Positions 23,195 through 36,118 of a DNA stretch of 64,000 bases are shown piece by piece. Source of the DNA: Aphrocallistes beatrix. Taxonomy: Eukaryota; Porifera; Hexactinellida; Sceptrulophora; Aphrocallistidae. The notes beneath the pieces are model-generated. The model was not told the origin of the DNA. It did no database searches and saw only the letters and a program-made list of their open reading frames with translations. The position numbers were made by a program, and so were the translations under genes. Position 1 is the stretch's first letter, and each line of letters starts with the position of its first letter. The stretch is taken from NCBI GenBank assembly GCA_963281255.1, contig OY725501.1, positions 2,581,674 to 2,645,673 of the forward strand. Reading direction: 5' to 3'.

Positions 23195-26100
23195 TGTTGC
23201 GTGAGATTTTAACTCCCGTGAGATTTTAACTCCCCTATACTAGTGGACCAGGGATATTAGAGTAGCGTGAGGTTTTAACTCCTATGCATGAGATTTAAAC
23301 TCTTAAAATGTACTGGGCTATACAGTTGAACTGTTTAAGTATATAACTCCTTCAGTATTCTATCAGTGATCACACAGAAAAATATTTATTAAATAATTTA
23401 CTAATTTTTGTATATTGCAAATGTTAATTTCTCTCAAAGCATATTTCAAAAATTGACCTAGATATTGTTGTTTTTTTTTATTTTCTAAAATCTTAGACGA
23501 TCAAGTATCAATTTCATATTATTTGATTTATATCTTAATTAATAATTGATAATGCTAAAATAATTATAGACATGAGCAATTCAATATTTTACATCAAACA
23601 TTCCCAATTCTAACAAGGAGAATCATTAATGATTCTTAAGCCTTTTTTGAGAGTTGAGTATAATTTACTAGTTAATTTAACTATTAAAAATGTTATTCTG
23701 CATGCTGATGCATCTTAGCCCGTCGATCCCCGGTTTGAATGGGTGGTATTGTAACTGACATCTAGTAATAACACAAAATACATACAGTATCGGTAAAACA
23801 ATCGAGTAAAATGAAGGATGTAGCAACGAGATTATTCGGAGGTGGTCGTCAAGGTTAGAATACGTAGTAATCATCTTGTTTTAAAGTGTCTTCTAGGAGA
23901 ATGTTGGAGTGAGACTGTTGATCATTGTTGTGACAGGTTCGTAGTGTTCGTAATAATTTGCGATGTATATGGCACTGCTTCCATCATTGCTGTTTGAAGA
24001 ACTTATCCGTAACCAGCGTACCTCTGGGATAATACTGTCCTCAGTTCTATATATTCTGTTCGCAACGTATATATCTGTCTTAAGAAGTGCGGAAGCGGTC
24101 ATCAGTTCAACGTCACTTCCCCAAAAACCTTCGTTACACATGCATTTATTTCCAAGATATTCAGCAGGAGTAGTTGCCAGAACCTGTTCAAAGTACCAAC
24201 TTATATAATCTTTCCCATCACTCAGCATGTAGCGACATATCTCCCCTCGTAGTTTGGTGTGGTATTCTTCAGTCCCTGAGATAATTTTAGATAGACATCT
24301 GAACAGGCAGTTGCCATCACCCGTAATAGTGTCGAACTTCCACGGTTCAAATAAACGCAACTTGTGCCCCTCAATACTGGAATGTTGATCAGTTCGCTGT
24401 CGGAATTTGATGTCTAACAGATTGCACTTATCTTTTTGCCACTCGATAGTGATGGGAGTTATTATAGGGTCGTCGGACCTTAGGTGGTGCATATCGAGAC
24501 GTGGAAATCCATCTGGCCTCAGAGTAAATAATTTATTTTCAATGAATTCCAATGCCTAAATTGAATGAAAATATAAGGTTCTAACTAATATCACTAGTGT
24601 AATAGGTGATTTCTATCATTAGATGTAATTCATTGAATCAAATTACTACTTACCACTCCATATAGTACTTTGTCGACGTAGTCGCAGGTTTTCGAGGGTC
24701 CTAACTCCGGATATGTACTTTTAGCGAACTCCAATAGAATGTAATTGATCTCTCTCCTCTATAAAGATGACCAGTATGTATACGATTGTAAAATTGCAAC
24801 ATTTGATTTCAGATCCAGCAAGATTGTCAAAGGATAATATTCAATGTAAACTTATGTTCATAAATTCCTCTTTAAATGTCATACTCACCACTGTTTCGGG
24901 ACGTGAATCTTTCAAAACTTGATAGATTATTGCATTGGGGACATAGAACCCTTTTACATTAAGTGCCTTATTCAATTCTTCGTGAAGTATGGAGAGGTAT
25001 GTTCCACGGGTTAAGTGATCTTTAAACACCAACTAAAAGAAAAGTTATAACTTATATGTTAATCCTGATAAAGCACTAATATGTTGAAATTTAAACTAAA
25101 TTATATATTAAATACATTTCTGACCTTGAAGTCTTCTAATTCTTTGAGGATAGAATCCTTCGAAATGCCGAATTGCCAATTCGTGTAGGATACTGTTTCT
25201 TGGGTACTTTCCTAGATTATAAAATGTTTTGGGATCATATTTAGAAAAAAATATTGTGAAGATTTTACTCCTATTACCTTGAATTTCTTGCTTACAACAA
25301 CTGATTGGAGATCATCATTGCTTTTATGCTTGGTAATTTTGGACCTCGGAAAATACTGTCTTGATATATGAAGCGGAACCTTCTTGTATTGACAATCGCT
25401 GCCGTCCTTGAGAACTAAAGCATGGCTATCTGTCACGTCAGCTGCTATCATGGGTCCGATATACTTACGTTCTGTTTTGGTTCCGGGAATTTTTTTTGCT
25501 TTTCGCATATTTCTGACAATAATCTGATCTCCTTTCTTTAGATTCGACCTGTTTAAGTAGATTTAATTTAATATACTATATTGACTTGTAAAATAACATA
25601 GAAATGAGATTATATAATTAAGTACCTGTTTTTCTTGACTTTGTTATCGAATACATGTTTTTGTAAAAGTTGCTCTTTGCGAATATTGTCACAAGCTTGT
25701 AATTTTGATCTGGATCGAGCTTTCATTAGAGGTTCTATCCATTCTTCAGGATGTCCAAGTTCAGGAGAGAATTCGGCCAGTACTTCATTATCGCTACTGT
25801 CCACATCACTCAACATCGCCAGGTTTGTATGCTCGAGCAGATGAGCGCAATTGGCTTCTCTCCCATACATTAAATAGAATGGCGAGTAACCTGTTGCTCT
25901 CTTCCAGCAAGTGTTGGCGGCTAGGACAGCAGTTTGTACTTTACTCGGCCACTCTGCTCCTGTTTCTATCACAATCTTGTGAAGTTTACTAAAGTGTACA
26001 AAGAAATATGACAAATTATCCGCTTACGTTCGAATTAATTGGACCGTATTTAATATGCAGTACTTACGTTTTGATTATTTTATTGTGAGCTTCTACAAGG

Positions 26101-28174
26101 CCATTGCTCTGTGGGTGGTAAGCTGTTGTTTTACGATTATCCACTCCTAATTTGCGATGAAATTCCTGGAACTCCTAAATCCACGACAATAATACGTAAT
26201 TGGTAATTTAGCAAAACATTGCTATTAAATAGCATACAAGTACGATACTACGTTCCAAGTTTACATACCTTGCTGACGAACTCAGGTCCTTGATCGTGCT
26301 GCATAATCTGAGGTACTCCGAGTGTCAAGTAAATGCTCTCCAGCTGAGCCAATACCTCGCTACTTCTCTTTGTTTTCAATGGCCGTACTGCACAGAATTT
26401 GGATAGGTAACAAATTGTTACAAGGAGATGTTTGTACCCTTCTGTATTCTCCTGCAAATCACAGACCAAATCAATCCCGATATGTTTCCAGGGCTGATCT
26501 GGAGGAGGAATTGGTTGCAATTTCTTTTGAGGTTGAGGTTGAGGTGGTAACGCAGCTGCCATTTGACAATTATGACATGATTGGACCTCCAAGGGTGAAT
26601 AAAATAATAAAGTATTCGAATAACAGAATGTTTACTGTCTTACACATGGACTTGATCAATGCAGTACGTAGTAAGTTCCAATACCATACAAGTGATAATA
26701 TGTAATTATATAATGACTTGCCTGTCAAAATCTTGCGATACCGTATCAAGTAGCTAAATTTTAATTCTGAACAATATTCAAACCAAGTATAGTGACGATA
26801 TTAAATTTGATCTTGACATGATGATAACACGATTTATTAATAAAGGAAGTTGCAAAACACCACCACCATGATTTTCTGTAAAATGTCTAGCAACATGCCT
26901 AGATACGTAAACCTAGGTATGCCAAATACATGAAATATCTTACATATTAGAATAGCAACGCTTCGAATAATCGCCCTTCTGAATGAATGATAAAAAATAT
27001 TGTATCTCGTATAAACGTTCATATATATTAATTGCCTCTTTATAAAAATATCATTTTCGAACGATCACATTTCTCGAAAATAATTATAACTTATTAGATT
27101 AAAGGAAACAAAATTGAATAATCACCCGCACATCTGAGATATTATCCTTTATACTGCAACTTGCATAAAACCAGAGAGGTTGTATCATATTAAAGATTGA
27201 GTAAACAATTAAAACTTACATAATTTCTAACATCTTTGCTTAGTCCTGGCCAAAAATATTTCTCTTTAATTGATCTGACTGTTGTGTTAATGCCAGGGTG
27301 CGCAGCACTGTCGTGGTACAGCTTGAAAATCTCAGAAACTCGATCTGAGCTAACGACTTCGTGCGTACGTGATGTATTATCACCAGTCACCTGTTTTTAC
27401 ATTAATTTATCACATACATCATATTAATTAATCAGGGAAAGAAATTGATCTAGCCATACACGGAACGTCCAACACCGTCAAGTTGAATTACAAACAAGCA
27501 AAAGCTAGTCTTCTTATAAAAATTCTAAAAGTGATGGAATTATGACCCAATTTCTCCAAATAATTCCTTGAATATTATATTGGACTGTCATTATTAAGTA
27601 GTATTCAAACCTTGCGCTAAGGAGATATCAGAATTTCATAATTAACTTTGCATCATTTTCACCTAAGAAATAATGTAAAATATTACTCACCTTGAAAATT
27701 TTGCTAGCCTCTCCAATTACATATTGTGAAGCTTTCACCCGAAAATTCTTCTTGGCGTGACCAATTTTCTTTGATTTGAGTACATCTGTAGGATACACGT
27801 TATGTTTGAGGAAGTTTGATATTGCGTCGTAGTCCTCCGATAACATCGAGAATTCGGATTCTTTTGAATAAATATTCGGTCTGTATTCTTGTTGGGTAAT
27901 CTTCAGTTGTTGTTGATTGTTTTCAATAATGGTCATTTTTTTATAGTCACTGACTTATATAGTATTCATAAAAGCTCGATCCAGTACAACATCAAAACAA
28001 ACACTTAGATACTTGAATATAGTTGATAGAACCGCACTATGTAAAACTATCCCCAGTACATTTTAAGAGTTTAAATCTCATGCATAGGAGTTAAAACCTC
28101 ACGCTACTCTAATATCCCTGGTCCACTAGTATAGGGGAGTTAAAATCTCACGGGAGTTAAAATCTCACGCAACA
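23195..28174 (-). mobile_element. Complete Ginger-type DNA transposon
   Basis: 4980 bp, ends TGTTGCGTGAGATTTTAACT and its reverse complement. TIRs are about 120 bp and nearly identical. The target duplication is GGAC (23191-23194, 28175-28178). Each TIR has four tandem copies of a GTGAG(A/G)TTTTAACTCC-type motif, likely transposase binding sites. It carries one intact-looking multi-exon transposase gene. Family knowledge: Ginger1 elements have TG..CA ends, 40-270-bp TIRs and 4-bp duplications, and encode gypsy-like integrases with OTU or Ulp1 tails. The GGAC/GGCC target differs from the CCGG/CCGT type I associate with Ginger1. Confidence 0.85.
23893..27936 (-). CDS. Ginger-type transposase: integrase plus OTU protease (10 exons)
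   Basis: Exons (high to low): 27936-27691, 27390-27220, 26586-26269, 26174-26068, 25988-25626, 25548-25278, 25211-25125, 25032-24889, 24758-24654, 24555-23893. I placed them by hand. All introns are GT-AG, most donors resemble GTAAGT or GTGAGT, and the phases agree, giving 2475 nt (824 codons plus stop). Order of modules: YPxD motif region (exon 1); HHCC zinc finger (His pair in exon 2, CHNC in exon 3); DDE core with Asp in GIDLVCD, Asp in MQHDQGPEF and Glu in QSNGLVEAHN; GPY/F-like YIGPMIAADV (exon 6); linker; OTU cysteine protease with DGNCLFR and a distal HYEPV (exon 10). It would cut and paste the element in the nucleus. The OTU tail probably removes ubiquitin (inference). No stop or frameshift is visible. 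Confidence 0.8.
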
Positions 28175-30726
28175 GGACTAACGACGCGCCCCCGATTTGG
28201 AATCAAAATCATCATGTTTTGTGAAATATCATTCTGTAATAGGAACTACAAGTTGCATAATATTAGATCAGAGCTTGCTAAGGCTTCTGAGCAGATGTCT
28301 CAGAATTTCACGGAAGTTGTACATCCATGGTTCCTGTTATATAAGTGCCTCAGAATTTCACGCAAGTTGCACATCCATGGTTCCTTTTATATAAGTGCCT
28401 CAGAATTTCACGCGCATCAGGATTTCACGCAACAGGCCTTATCTGTAGTAGGCTATGATAGAACATATATTCTATTTCCCACTTATGGGAATAAAAAATG
28501 TCTCACATTTTTTATCCCCAGAAGTGGGAAATGCAGAGGTCACTATCGAAATTCTGGGGGCTCGAGCCCATTGATTTCGCTACGTAGGTTCAAAATCGTA
28601 GAAAACAACTTTTTTTGTCAAATAGTACAGCCACTATTTCAGATTTATTTTCCAATAATATTCTAAAATCAATTTCGAAGTCATTGAAGTGAACGTAATT
28701 TGTTTAGACTAGAATTCCATACCGAAATGCCTCGCTTCTCAATTAATTAAGTGCGATAATTGGTAAAGTTAGCATTTGTAATATTCATCGCATTTATGCT
28801 TCAGCAATTAGTCAATCTAAAGATGGCGTTGCATTGCAATTGATCAACAAATAATTATGATAAGAAATTATGGTTTGCATTGATTTTGGGAAGGTCGTAG
28901 CTTTAGAAGGGGGCTGAATGGCATTCTATGAGGAGGAATAATTTCACGATTACATGCATTAAGGGCGTGAGAACAGTGTTATAATGGAAATGGGAACTTT
29001 TGGGGAAGAATACAACTAAGCATTTATTAAAAGAATGGATCTAGATATTGTCAAATCGTAGTCTACGACATGCTATAATATTCATATTTAGGTAATGTAT
29101 GTAGTACTGGATGCACTCGTACAATTGAATATTTGTGAACGTTTTAAACTCTCATTCTCTAACTAACAGCCTCAAGCTACTTTGAGGTCTAGAACATACA
29201 TTCATAAGTGATTGTGAAATTGTGGATCTAGACTTTCGAAAAAACGTATACCAGAAATCAGATTGCTTTGAGATCGATCCTATATGCTAAGTAGCCCACA
29301 TATTTGAATAAATACTTGAATAAGTGAATCGAGTCTCGTCGTGTGTCTCACGATTTAGAACGATTTAGAATTTCGTAATACTATTTTCCCATATCTCACG
29401 ATTTGTCACCATTCATCACACGATTTGGCTAAATTACAGGTTGGGAGGCCTGGGTCTCATGCATGATAATGAGTACGAGTAGGTACTAATTAACATCTCC
29501 AGATGGTAAATAAGCTATTTGGGCAGATACGTGTATAGGAGAGAAATTGACCTTAAAATTAATAATGATTCATGAATAGTCGGGACGGCAGCAAAAATTG
29601 GAACGGGCGGGGATGGTGATCAAGTGATTTAGTTTACATGGCATTTTGTATCTACTGCGAATGGCGAAAATTCATCTCTGGAAATTTTGCTCAGGGAATT
29701 CGTCCCAATAATTTTTGTTTTTTTGAAGTTTTCTGCTCCGTAAAAATATGAGATGAAAGCTATAATCTCTAATAATGACGTTGTTTATTTTCTTCATATT
29801 TTGAAGGTTTCTAAATATTTAAGGTTTGCATCATCACACTTTTTGGTTTAATTTCTTGTAATTTCACTTTAATTTCTTGTATTTCTTGTAATTTAATTTC
29901 TTGTAATTTCTCAAGCAAAATGCCCCAGTTTCGCCTTTTTTCAACATACTCCACTCGAGAGCCTCAACTTCCGCCCTTTCCATATGAGTTATCGTTATGT
30001 TATAATCTCTAATAAGACGAAATTTCCAAGAAACTAAATTTCCAGAGACGAAAATTCCGTTCACATCTAGTATTGTAAACAAAACAAACTGAGCAAATTA
30101 ACACATTATATTTACTTTGAAGAATCATTAACAACCATTGTTTATTGTTGTGTTGTGTAATGATTTGGTCAAAATTTCGCTTAGATATCCGAACTTGTCT
30201 ATAGACACACAACTGCATGCCGATTTCCATAATCTTACGATTTGCCAGTTCTATTCCATTAGATTAGACTCTTCATTCCATTAGCACCATCATTATATTT
30301 ACGTCGTATCTCTTCCCACCTTGATAATCATATCATTCCTGCTATCTGTAATTAGTGATGATATTAACAGTCAAATAAATTGGATGGCTCTAATGAGAAC
30401 AATTTGCTCCATGATAGTGATGCTAGAAATTTGCCTTAAATATGACGGATGGCACCACACTCTGGCATAGGCATAATTATATTCAATAATTTTTCACATT
30501 ATGCAGGCTTCAATTCAGTCATATTTAAAAGACAATTTCCACTTTGTGATTATGAATGGTTCTTGTTTTTGTTTGTTTTTTATTTGTACACAAATGATCA
30601 TGATAATCATAACATGGATATTCCCATGTCAATAATTCTATTTTCTAAACAGGTGAAGCATTTATACATTTATAGAACAATAAGTTGCCATCGACAATGG
30701 GTTATTTTTTAAAACTCACATAAATC

Positions 30727-30883
30727 CAGTAGAACCTCGTTAATAAGAACACAGATAATACGAACAGGTATTTTATCCTCTACGGAGGAAAATACATGTA
30801 AATCACTATGGTTAATACGAATTCCAGATGATACAAAAAAATCCCGACCGTATCCTCGTGTTTGTATAAACGAGGTTCTACTG
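30727..30883. mobile_element. pogo/Tc1-like MITE
   Basis: CAGTAGAACCTCGTTAATAA...TATAAACGAGGTTCTACTG, 157 bp. Essentially identical copy at 37429-37585. Confidence 0.7.
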
Positions 30884-33800
30884 TAGTACATTTTAATTAA
30901 ATATTTAAAATAGTAGTTTTCAAAAGAATAATATTGAGGGAACTTTAGCTTGAGTCCTTGACCATCATATAATATCTACTTTCTTGTGGATGGTTCAAAT
31001 ACCATAGAATATTCTCGAAAATAATAGCCCACCTTCAAATAATGATCCACCCAAAGTACGTGCGAATAGTTCCTACTATCCCTTAGGCTTAGATTCTTAG
31101 AATAATCATTTATAGCATAGATTCTCTTTCCACTTATAAAGTCACTGGAAATGTTACTTTTTATATTTTTCTCTTTTAGCTTAATAATAATATTTCATCA
31201 AATAGAAAATGGTGCAAGTAAAAAAAGCTCAAACGTCCGGGTTTCCATTCCAAGATTCGTGATATTTACTTCTCTTTTTTAGAAAACATTTCCTTTGAAA
31301 TTAGACGAACTTATAATTAAATATTTATTCATTTTAAATAACGATTATTATCTTTTCCGAACGAATCACCTCCGTCAATAATTGTTATTTTGATTTGGCT
31401 AATCGAGTTTTCTATAATTTTGGGTCAGATTCAATAATACAAAAATATGTAACATTGTTACTTATTCGCTTGAAAGTACGTTTTAATTATAAAACAATGA
31501 TTTGGTAATATCTACCCGATTATAGCCATATCATTGTAACATCACTAATTAAGCTTCCAGCAATCTAATAGTTGTTTTATGATTTGTAAATATAATAAGG
31601 TGTCCATTCTGAATAATTTTTTAGAATTAAATTGATGCATGTTTTAAGAACCAATTAAATGAATAATTAATTAGTTATTGTATTCTCTCCCGGAAAATTT
31701 CATAGAAAGTATCGTATACTATGTATATTTAATTTTTAAATATCGGTCGACAGACCGATAGTATAGCCCCAGTAAGTAACTAAGGGAATGCGAAATGTTA
31801 AATACAAGAAAGATTCATGTTAGAACTCTCGAAGTGTCAAATTTTGCACAGTGGAATGCCTTATATTACTACGTTAGATTGCATTTCTATCGTAAAATAT
31901 GAAATACACGAACATAGTGCAGTTGTTCCACATGTTTATAGCAATAAACGCAACCAACACATATTCAATCTATTTTAGGAAAAAATGCAATCATACTTAG
32001 GAAAATATAACTAAAATAATTATTTGGTCATTGGTTATACAAATTATCAGAATATGATAAACAGTTAAATATTCCTAACTAAGGAAAAAAGTTTTTAGTT
32101 CGAAACTTTGTTTGAGAAGATTAGTGAACAACCCCAGGTCTAGATACAAACGAAAACTCAATTAAAATGGTTAGTCTGTGTGAATTATTGAAAATAATTA
32201 TTTTATAATTTTTAAACTTAATAATTTTTAAATTTAATAAGTAAAGAAGACATGGAAAGTTCTCAGTCCTCAAATAGGTCAATGGACTTAATAATATCGA
32301 TTTTGGAATTGATTAAGTTTCAGATGTCACTATTTACCGTGCGTATCATACTAGTGCTTTAGATTTGAAACTGTAAAAGAGCCCAATTTGGGCCTAAAAA
32401 GATGCTGTTCCAATGCCAATCGACTTAAAATTGTCCCCTCTGTAAACAGTATGGTCCAGAATCGCAGTTAGAGTGATGTGAAGTCAAAGGTTTCACATTA
32501 TTTGAGCTTATTTTGACTTCAAATTTGTACCCACCAGTGTTGCCTTATCATGAACTTTTGAGTTGTGGCATGGACTTGACAAGAACCTTTTACCTTTGGA
32601 TTGAATATGGAGAAATATTTCTTTGATTTGGCATGAACATTTTCGATTTGGCATGAAGATGGCATGTACATTTGAGTTTTGGCGAGAACTTTCCATGAAC
32701 ATTTAATGCTGTATGGCATAAACTTGGCGTGAACATTTGAAGGTATGTGGCATGAACATGCTAAACAACTCATCTGGCAACGCAGGTGTCCACACTCTCC
32801 TCTGATATTTTCTTTCGCTGAGATTAAAATTAGGTTAAATTTATATCAGAAAGTGGCTTTAAAAATAAAACCATTCGAATATATGATATCACTTACGGCA
32901 CTCAGTATATTCCATTTCTCTATCTTGTCGAGAAATTTGTGATAAATTTCAATGTACGTATAATCTATTATTTTCGCACGTATTTTTTCGAAAAGTGTCT
33001 TTAAAATGCCACTTTTACCTGGGGTCTTTCTATTTATAGTCTGAACCCAAATTTATATGGCTTACCCGCCCAAAATGGCTTAAACAGGAAATGAAGCAAC
33101 ACATTCCTGGTATAGGTGGGGATTTATTAAAGGAGCGCCTATTAATGGTCTGATAATTACATAGTAAAGGCAGCTTTGAAAGACCATCATCGAACCTGAG
33201 TCTTCATGAGATTTAAAAACAATCCGCCGTTAATTAGTCATATTACAAACAAGCAGATTTTGGACACTTGTAGCAAGATACTAATTATGCTTTACAACTT
33301 ACTTCGACATTATACGTAAGTTTAGGTTTCGAACAAAAATATATTAAAATTTTTATGATATATTGAACTGATCTAGCGTGATATGCCCATTGGCAAATTT
33401 CAATCCAAGATGTGCCACCCTAGGTTAGCTTCAAATTGCAGAATGCAGTGACATACCTCTGCAACTCCAGGAATTGTCCACATGCAGATTGTTGCCCAGG
33501 AAATATCTCCCCCTCTGTAAATAATTCTTATAATTTAAATGTTAATAATTTAAGTGGGTCAATATCTAAGTAGGATTATTATTATTTTTGTATAAGTATA
33601 ATTATTACACAATATTAGAAAATATACTTGTATCACAATCCATTCATAATTACAAAGTAAAAATTGTCCTTTTAATGTGACTGATATTATTGAGTAGAAT
33701 TCCCTAAAAGTGTGGTGATATCCGCGATATTTGAAGGTTTTATTACTATCTTGAAACAATACTACTTGCATTTCCCGTTAGAGTCATCCGATTTCTTTGA

Positions 33801-34048
33801 ATGTTCATCACTAGTCAACAGATAGCAAAAATGATCTGATTATTCAGAATAAGATACGACGTAAATAGAATGATGCTGCTAATGGATGACAGAGAGTCTA
33901 ATAGAAATGAGTAATACATTTCAGGTACCACAACATAATATACTTAGTTCCTCAAACAACTATAAATAAGCTGAACAGATTTTACAACACAAATTATCCA
34001 ACCGATTAGATACCAAAAGAAACCGCCAAACTTAACAATCAATTAGAA

Positions 34049-34402
34049 ATGACAACTAACATCAAAACTACCCAAAGGCTAACTCAAGAAGACATTTCGA
34101 GTCTTAACATAAAAGATCTCAATAAAAAGTTAAAACAGAAACAAATCTCCAAATGTGAGCAACAGGATATCAAAAAGCAACGACGAAACATAAAAATGAA
34201 GAAATACCGTAAAAATAGTCGCTTTCGGAAGACGAAAGAGTATTATACTTTGTTGGAAGAGCGCGCGCGATTATGGACGGAACTCTTTTGTTTGAATCAG
34301 GAAGTGACGCAGCTGAAAAGTCTTAAATCTTCCATTATTGCAAAAGGGCTGGACATTTCTGAAGGTGATGGTCAAAATGACGAGTTAGTGATTGTTGACT
34401 GA
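34049..34402 (+). CDS. Small Maf-like bZIP protein, copy 3
   Basis: 117 residues with a protein sequence identical to copy 1, although the DNA differs at several bases. Extended homology region, basic region and four-Leu zipper are intact. The TATAAATA box, leader and ATTAAA signal are conserved. Confidence 0.7.
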   Translation: MTTNIKTTQRLTQEDISSLNIKDLNKKLKQKQISKCEQQDIKKQRRNIKMKKYRKNSRFRKTKEYYTLLEERARLWTELFCLNQEVTQLKSLKSSIIAKGLDISEGDGQNDELVIVD

Positions 34403-34895
34403 TCCTTCTTCCCAACTCTTCAATGCCTCCCGCACTCGATTGTATATATTAATGTAGAAAATGCCTTTTTGTACTTGTGGCTGCTATTAAAGTCTTCTTG
34501 CCTAATACTCTAATTAATAATTCACTGATAGTACTAATGCAGAGATTCTATAGTAATAGTTAGTGGGTGGAAATGTGATCTTAATTACAGAATAGTTAGT
34601 GGGAGGAAATGTGATCTTAATTACAGAATAGTTAGTGGGAGGAAATATGAAATTTATTTCTATTCATTCTGATGACTATGCAGCACTATTAATACATAGG
34701 CTTCGCCCCTTGCCACGTACAAAACACTGGACTATATTGTGCCATTTCTCCGGTATAATTTCGTCAAGGCCATACACAGCAAGTTCGTCACGTTATATGA
34801 TTACATAGAACCATAGCATACTACTACATATAAGGCCTCACAGTTAATTGCGGATTTTGGACTAGGGATGCGGTGAGAAGATGATTGATCTAATA

Positions 34896-35589
34896 CAGTA
34901 AAACCTCGAAAAGTGAACACCTCTAACAAGTGAACACCTCCAAAATATGAACACTTTTTCTCACTCCCAAATTTTCCCCATTCTGTTACATATTAATTAA
35001 CCTCCAACTTGTGAACACCTCTGAAAAGTGAAATGTGAACACCTAATCTGGTCCCAATTGACCAAATTGCATTGGATATCACCTCTAAAAAGTGAACATA
35101 TTCGGTGGCTTCATTAGATAATAGGCTAGAGTTAATATTAAATGTAAATTCTGGATAGGAATTCATCATAAATAAGAAGCCTCTTTCTGTTTAGGACTTC
35201 ACACATTTATCTAAACATTGAAAGCATAACAAATTGCTCCTATACATTATATCTTTATACAAATCTGGTCATTCATAATTTCATACTATACATCGTCAGT
35301 TAAATTATTCATATCCTAATTTCGAAATGTCCTCTAAAACTAGCAAATCACAGCTCACACTTGAACAAAGATATGCTCAAGATAAAACAACAGAAGAAAC
35401 AAACTGTTATTGGCGACTTCTTTTGCAGTGTTTAATTTTGCTTAAGCTACTAGTAACAAAAATGAGTGTTATGGTAATATTACTTTACTAAATAGACGAA
35501 CTTATGATAAATAACGAAAAGTGAACACCTCTCAAAAGTGAACATTTTTTTCTGGTCCAAACGGTGTTCACTTTTTAGAGGTTTTACTG
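34896..35589. mobile_element. pogo/Tc1-like element, 694 bp
   Basis: CAGTAAAACCTCGAAAAGTG...CACTTTTTAGAGGTTTTACTG-type ends with repeated AAGTGAACACCTC motifs and flanking TA. The empty site is in unit 1 (GATCTAATATATGAG). No transposase frame. Confidence 0.85.
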
Positions 35590-35824
35590 TATATGAATTG
35601 CTTAAAATCATTAACCACGCAAAATAGAGCTTAGGGATGTATATCAGCATATAATATGTATTGTTTTCAGCATAGTACTGAGCTATGAATTGGTTGATGT
35701 GAAAGATTTGGAATTTTTCCATGAAATGTTACTATATTCCAGTGTTGCTATGAAGACGTATTTTGGTTAGTTGGGGTTATATCTTGAAAACCGCAATAAC
35801 TATGCATCCAAATTTAATATTAAA

Positions 35825-36118
35825 GCGCGCTTCGCTTGCTTGCGCTGCGCGGCTGGCGGACACTTTGTGTCCGCCGGAGGCACCCTTTGAGCGCCTGTGG
35901 TCACCATTGATTAATTATATGGGAGATAACATCTCTAAATACATATGTCCTACTGTTATAATCGATATCGCACGAAAAATCACCAAATTTGTCAATTTTT
36001 CAATTTTTGATGCGTAATGATTACGTCATAACAGAGTGATGAGTCATCATTTTTTGATGATAGTTGTGCCATATCTGAAATATATTAATATACATAATCT
36101 ATTAAAAACTTTTAAAAC
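35825..36118 (-). mobile_element. Truncated Helitron-like element
   Basis: Starts at the GC-rich hairpin end (reverse orientation) and keeps about 290 bp of the body, then is joined to the GGGAGGCCTGGGTCTC-type block of the next unit. It marks the junction between units 3 and 4. Confidence 0.65.

Larger units (their letters stand above)
21692..28434. mobile_element. Large foldback relative of D1, carrying nested insertions
   Basis: Same ends as D1 (TGTTGCGTGAAATTCTGAGG, GGCC duplication at 21688-21691 and 28435-28438). The arms continue inward through GATTCCAAATCGGGGGCGCG into tandem CGTTAGTCCTACTCC repeats on both sides (21890-22021 and, mirrored, 23060-23194 plus 28179-28190). Without its two insertions (22026-22868 and 23195-28174) it would be under 1 kb with only about 150 bp of unique centre, so it is nonautonomous. 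Confidence 0.7.
28439..35823 (+). repeat. Duplicated unit, copy 3
   Basis: Third copy, beginning TTATCTGTAGTAGG right after the GGCC duplication of the foldback, as unit 2 does. It contains pogo-like MITEs at 30727-30883 and 34896-35589 and the third Maf-like ORF. At 35824 it is cut by a truncated Helitron-like element. Confidence 0.85.

Noticed and set aside
24841-27936. Separate small genes for each integrase-like fragment, or a gypsy LTR retrotransposon
   Set aside because: Fragments join as exons with canonical splice sites. No reverse transcriptase or LTRs are present, and TIRs with a 4-bp duplication bound the element.
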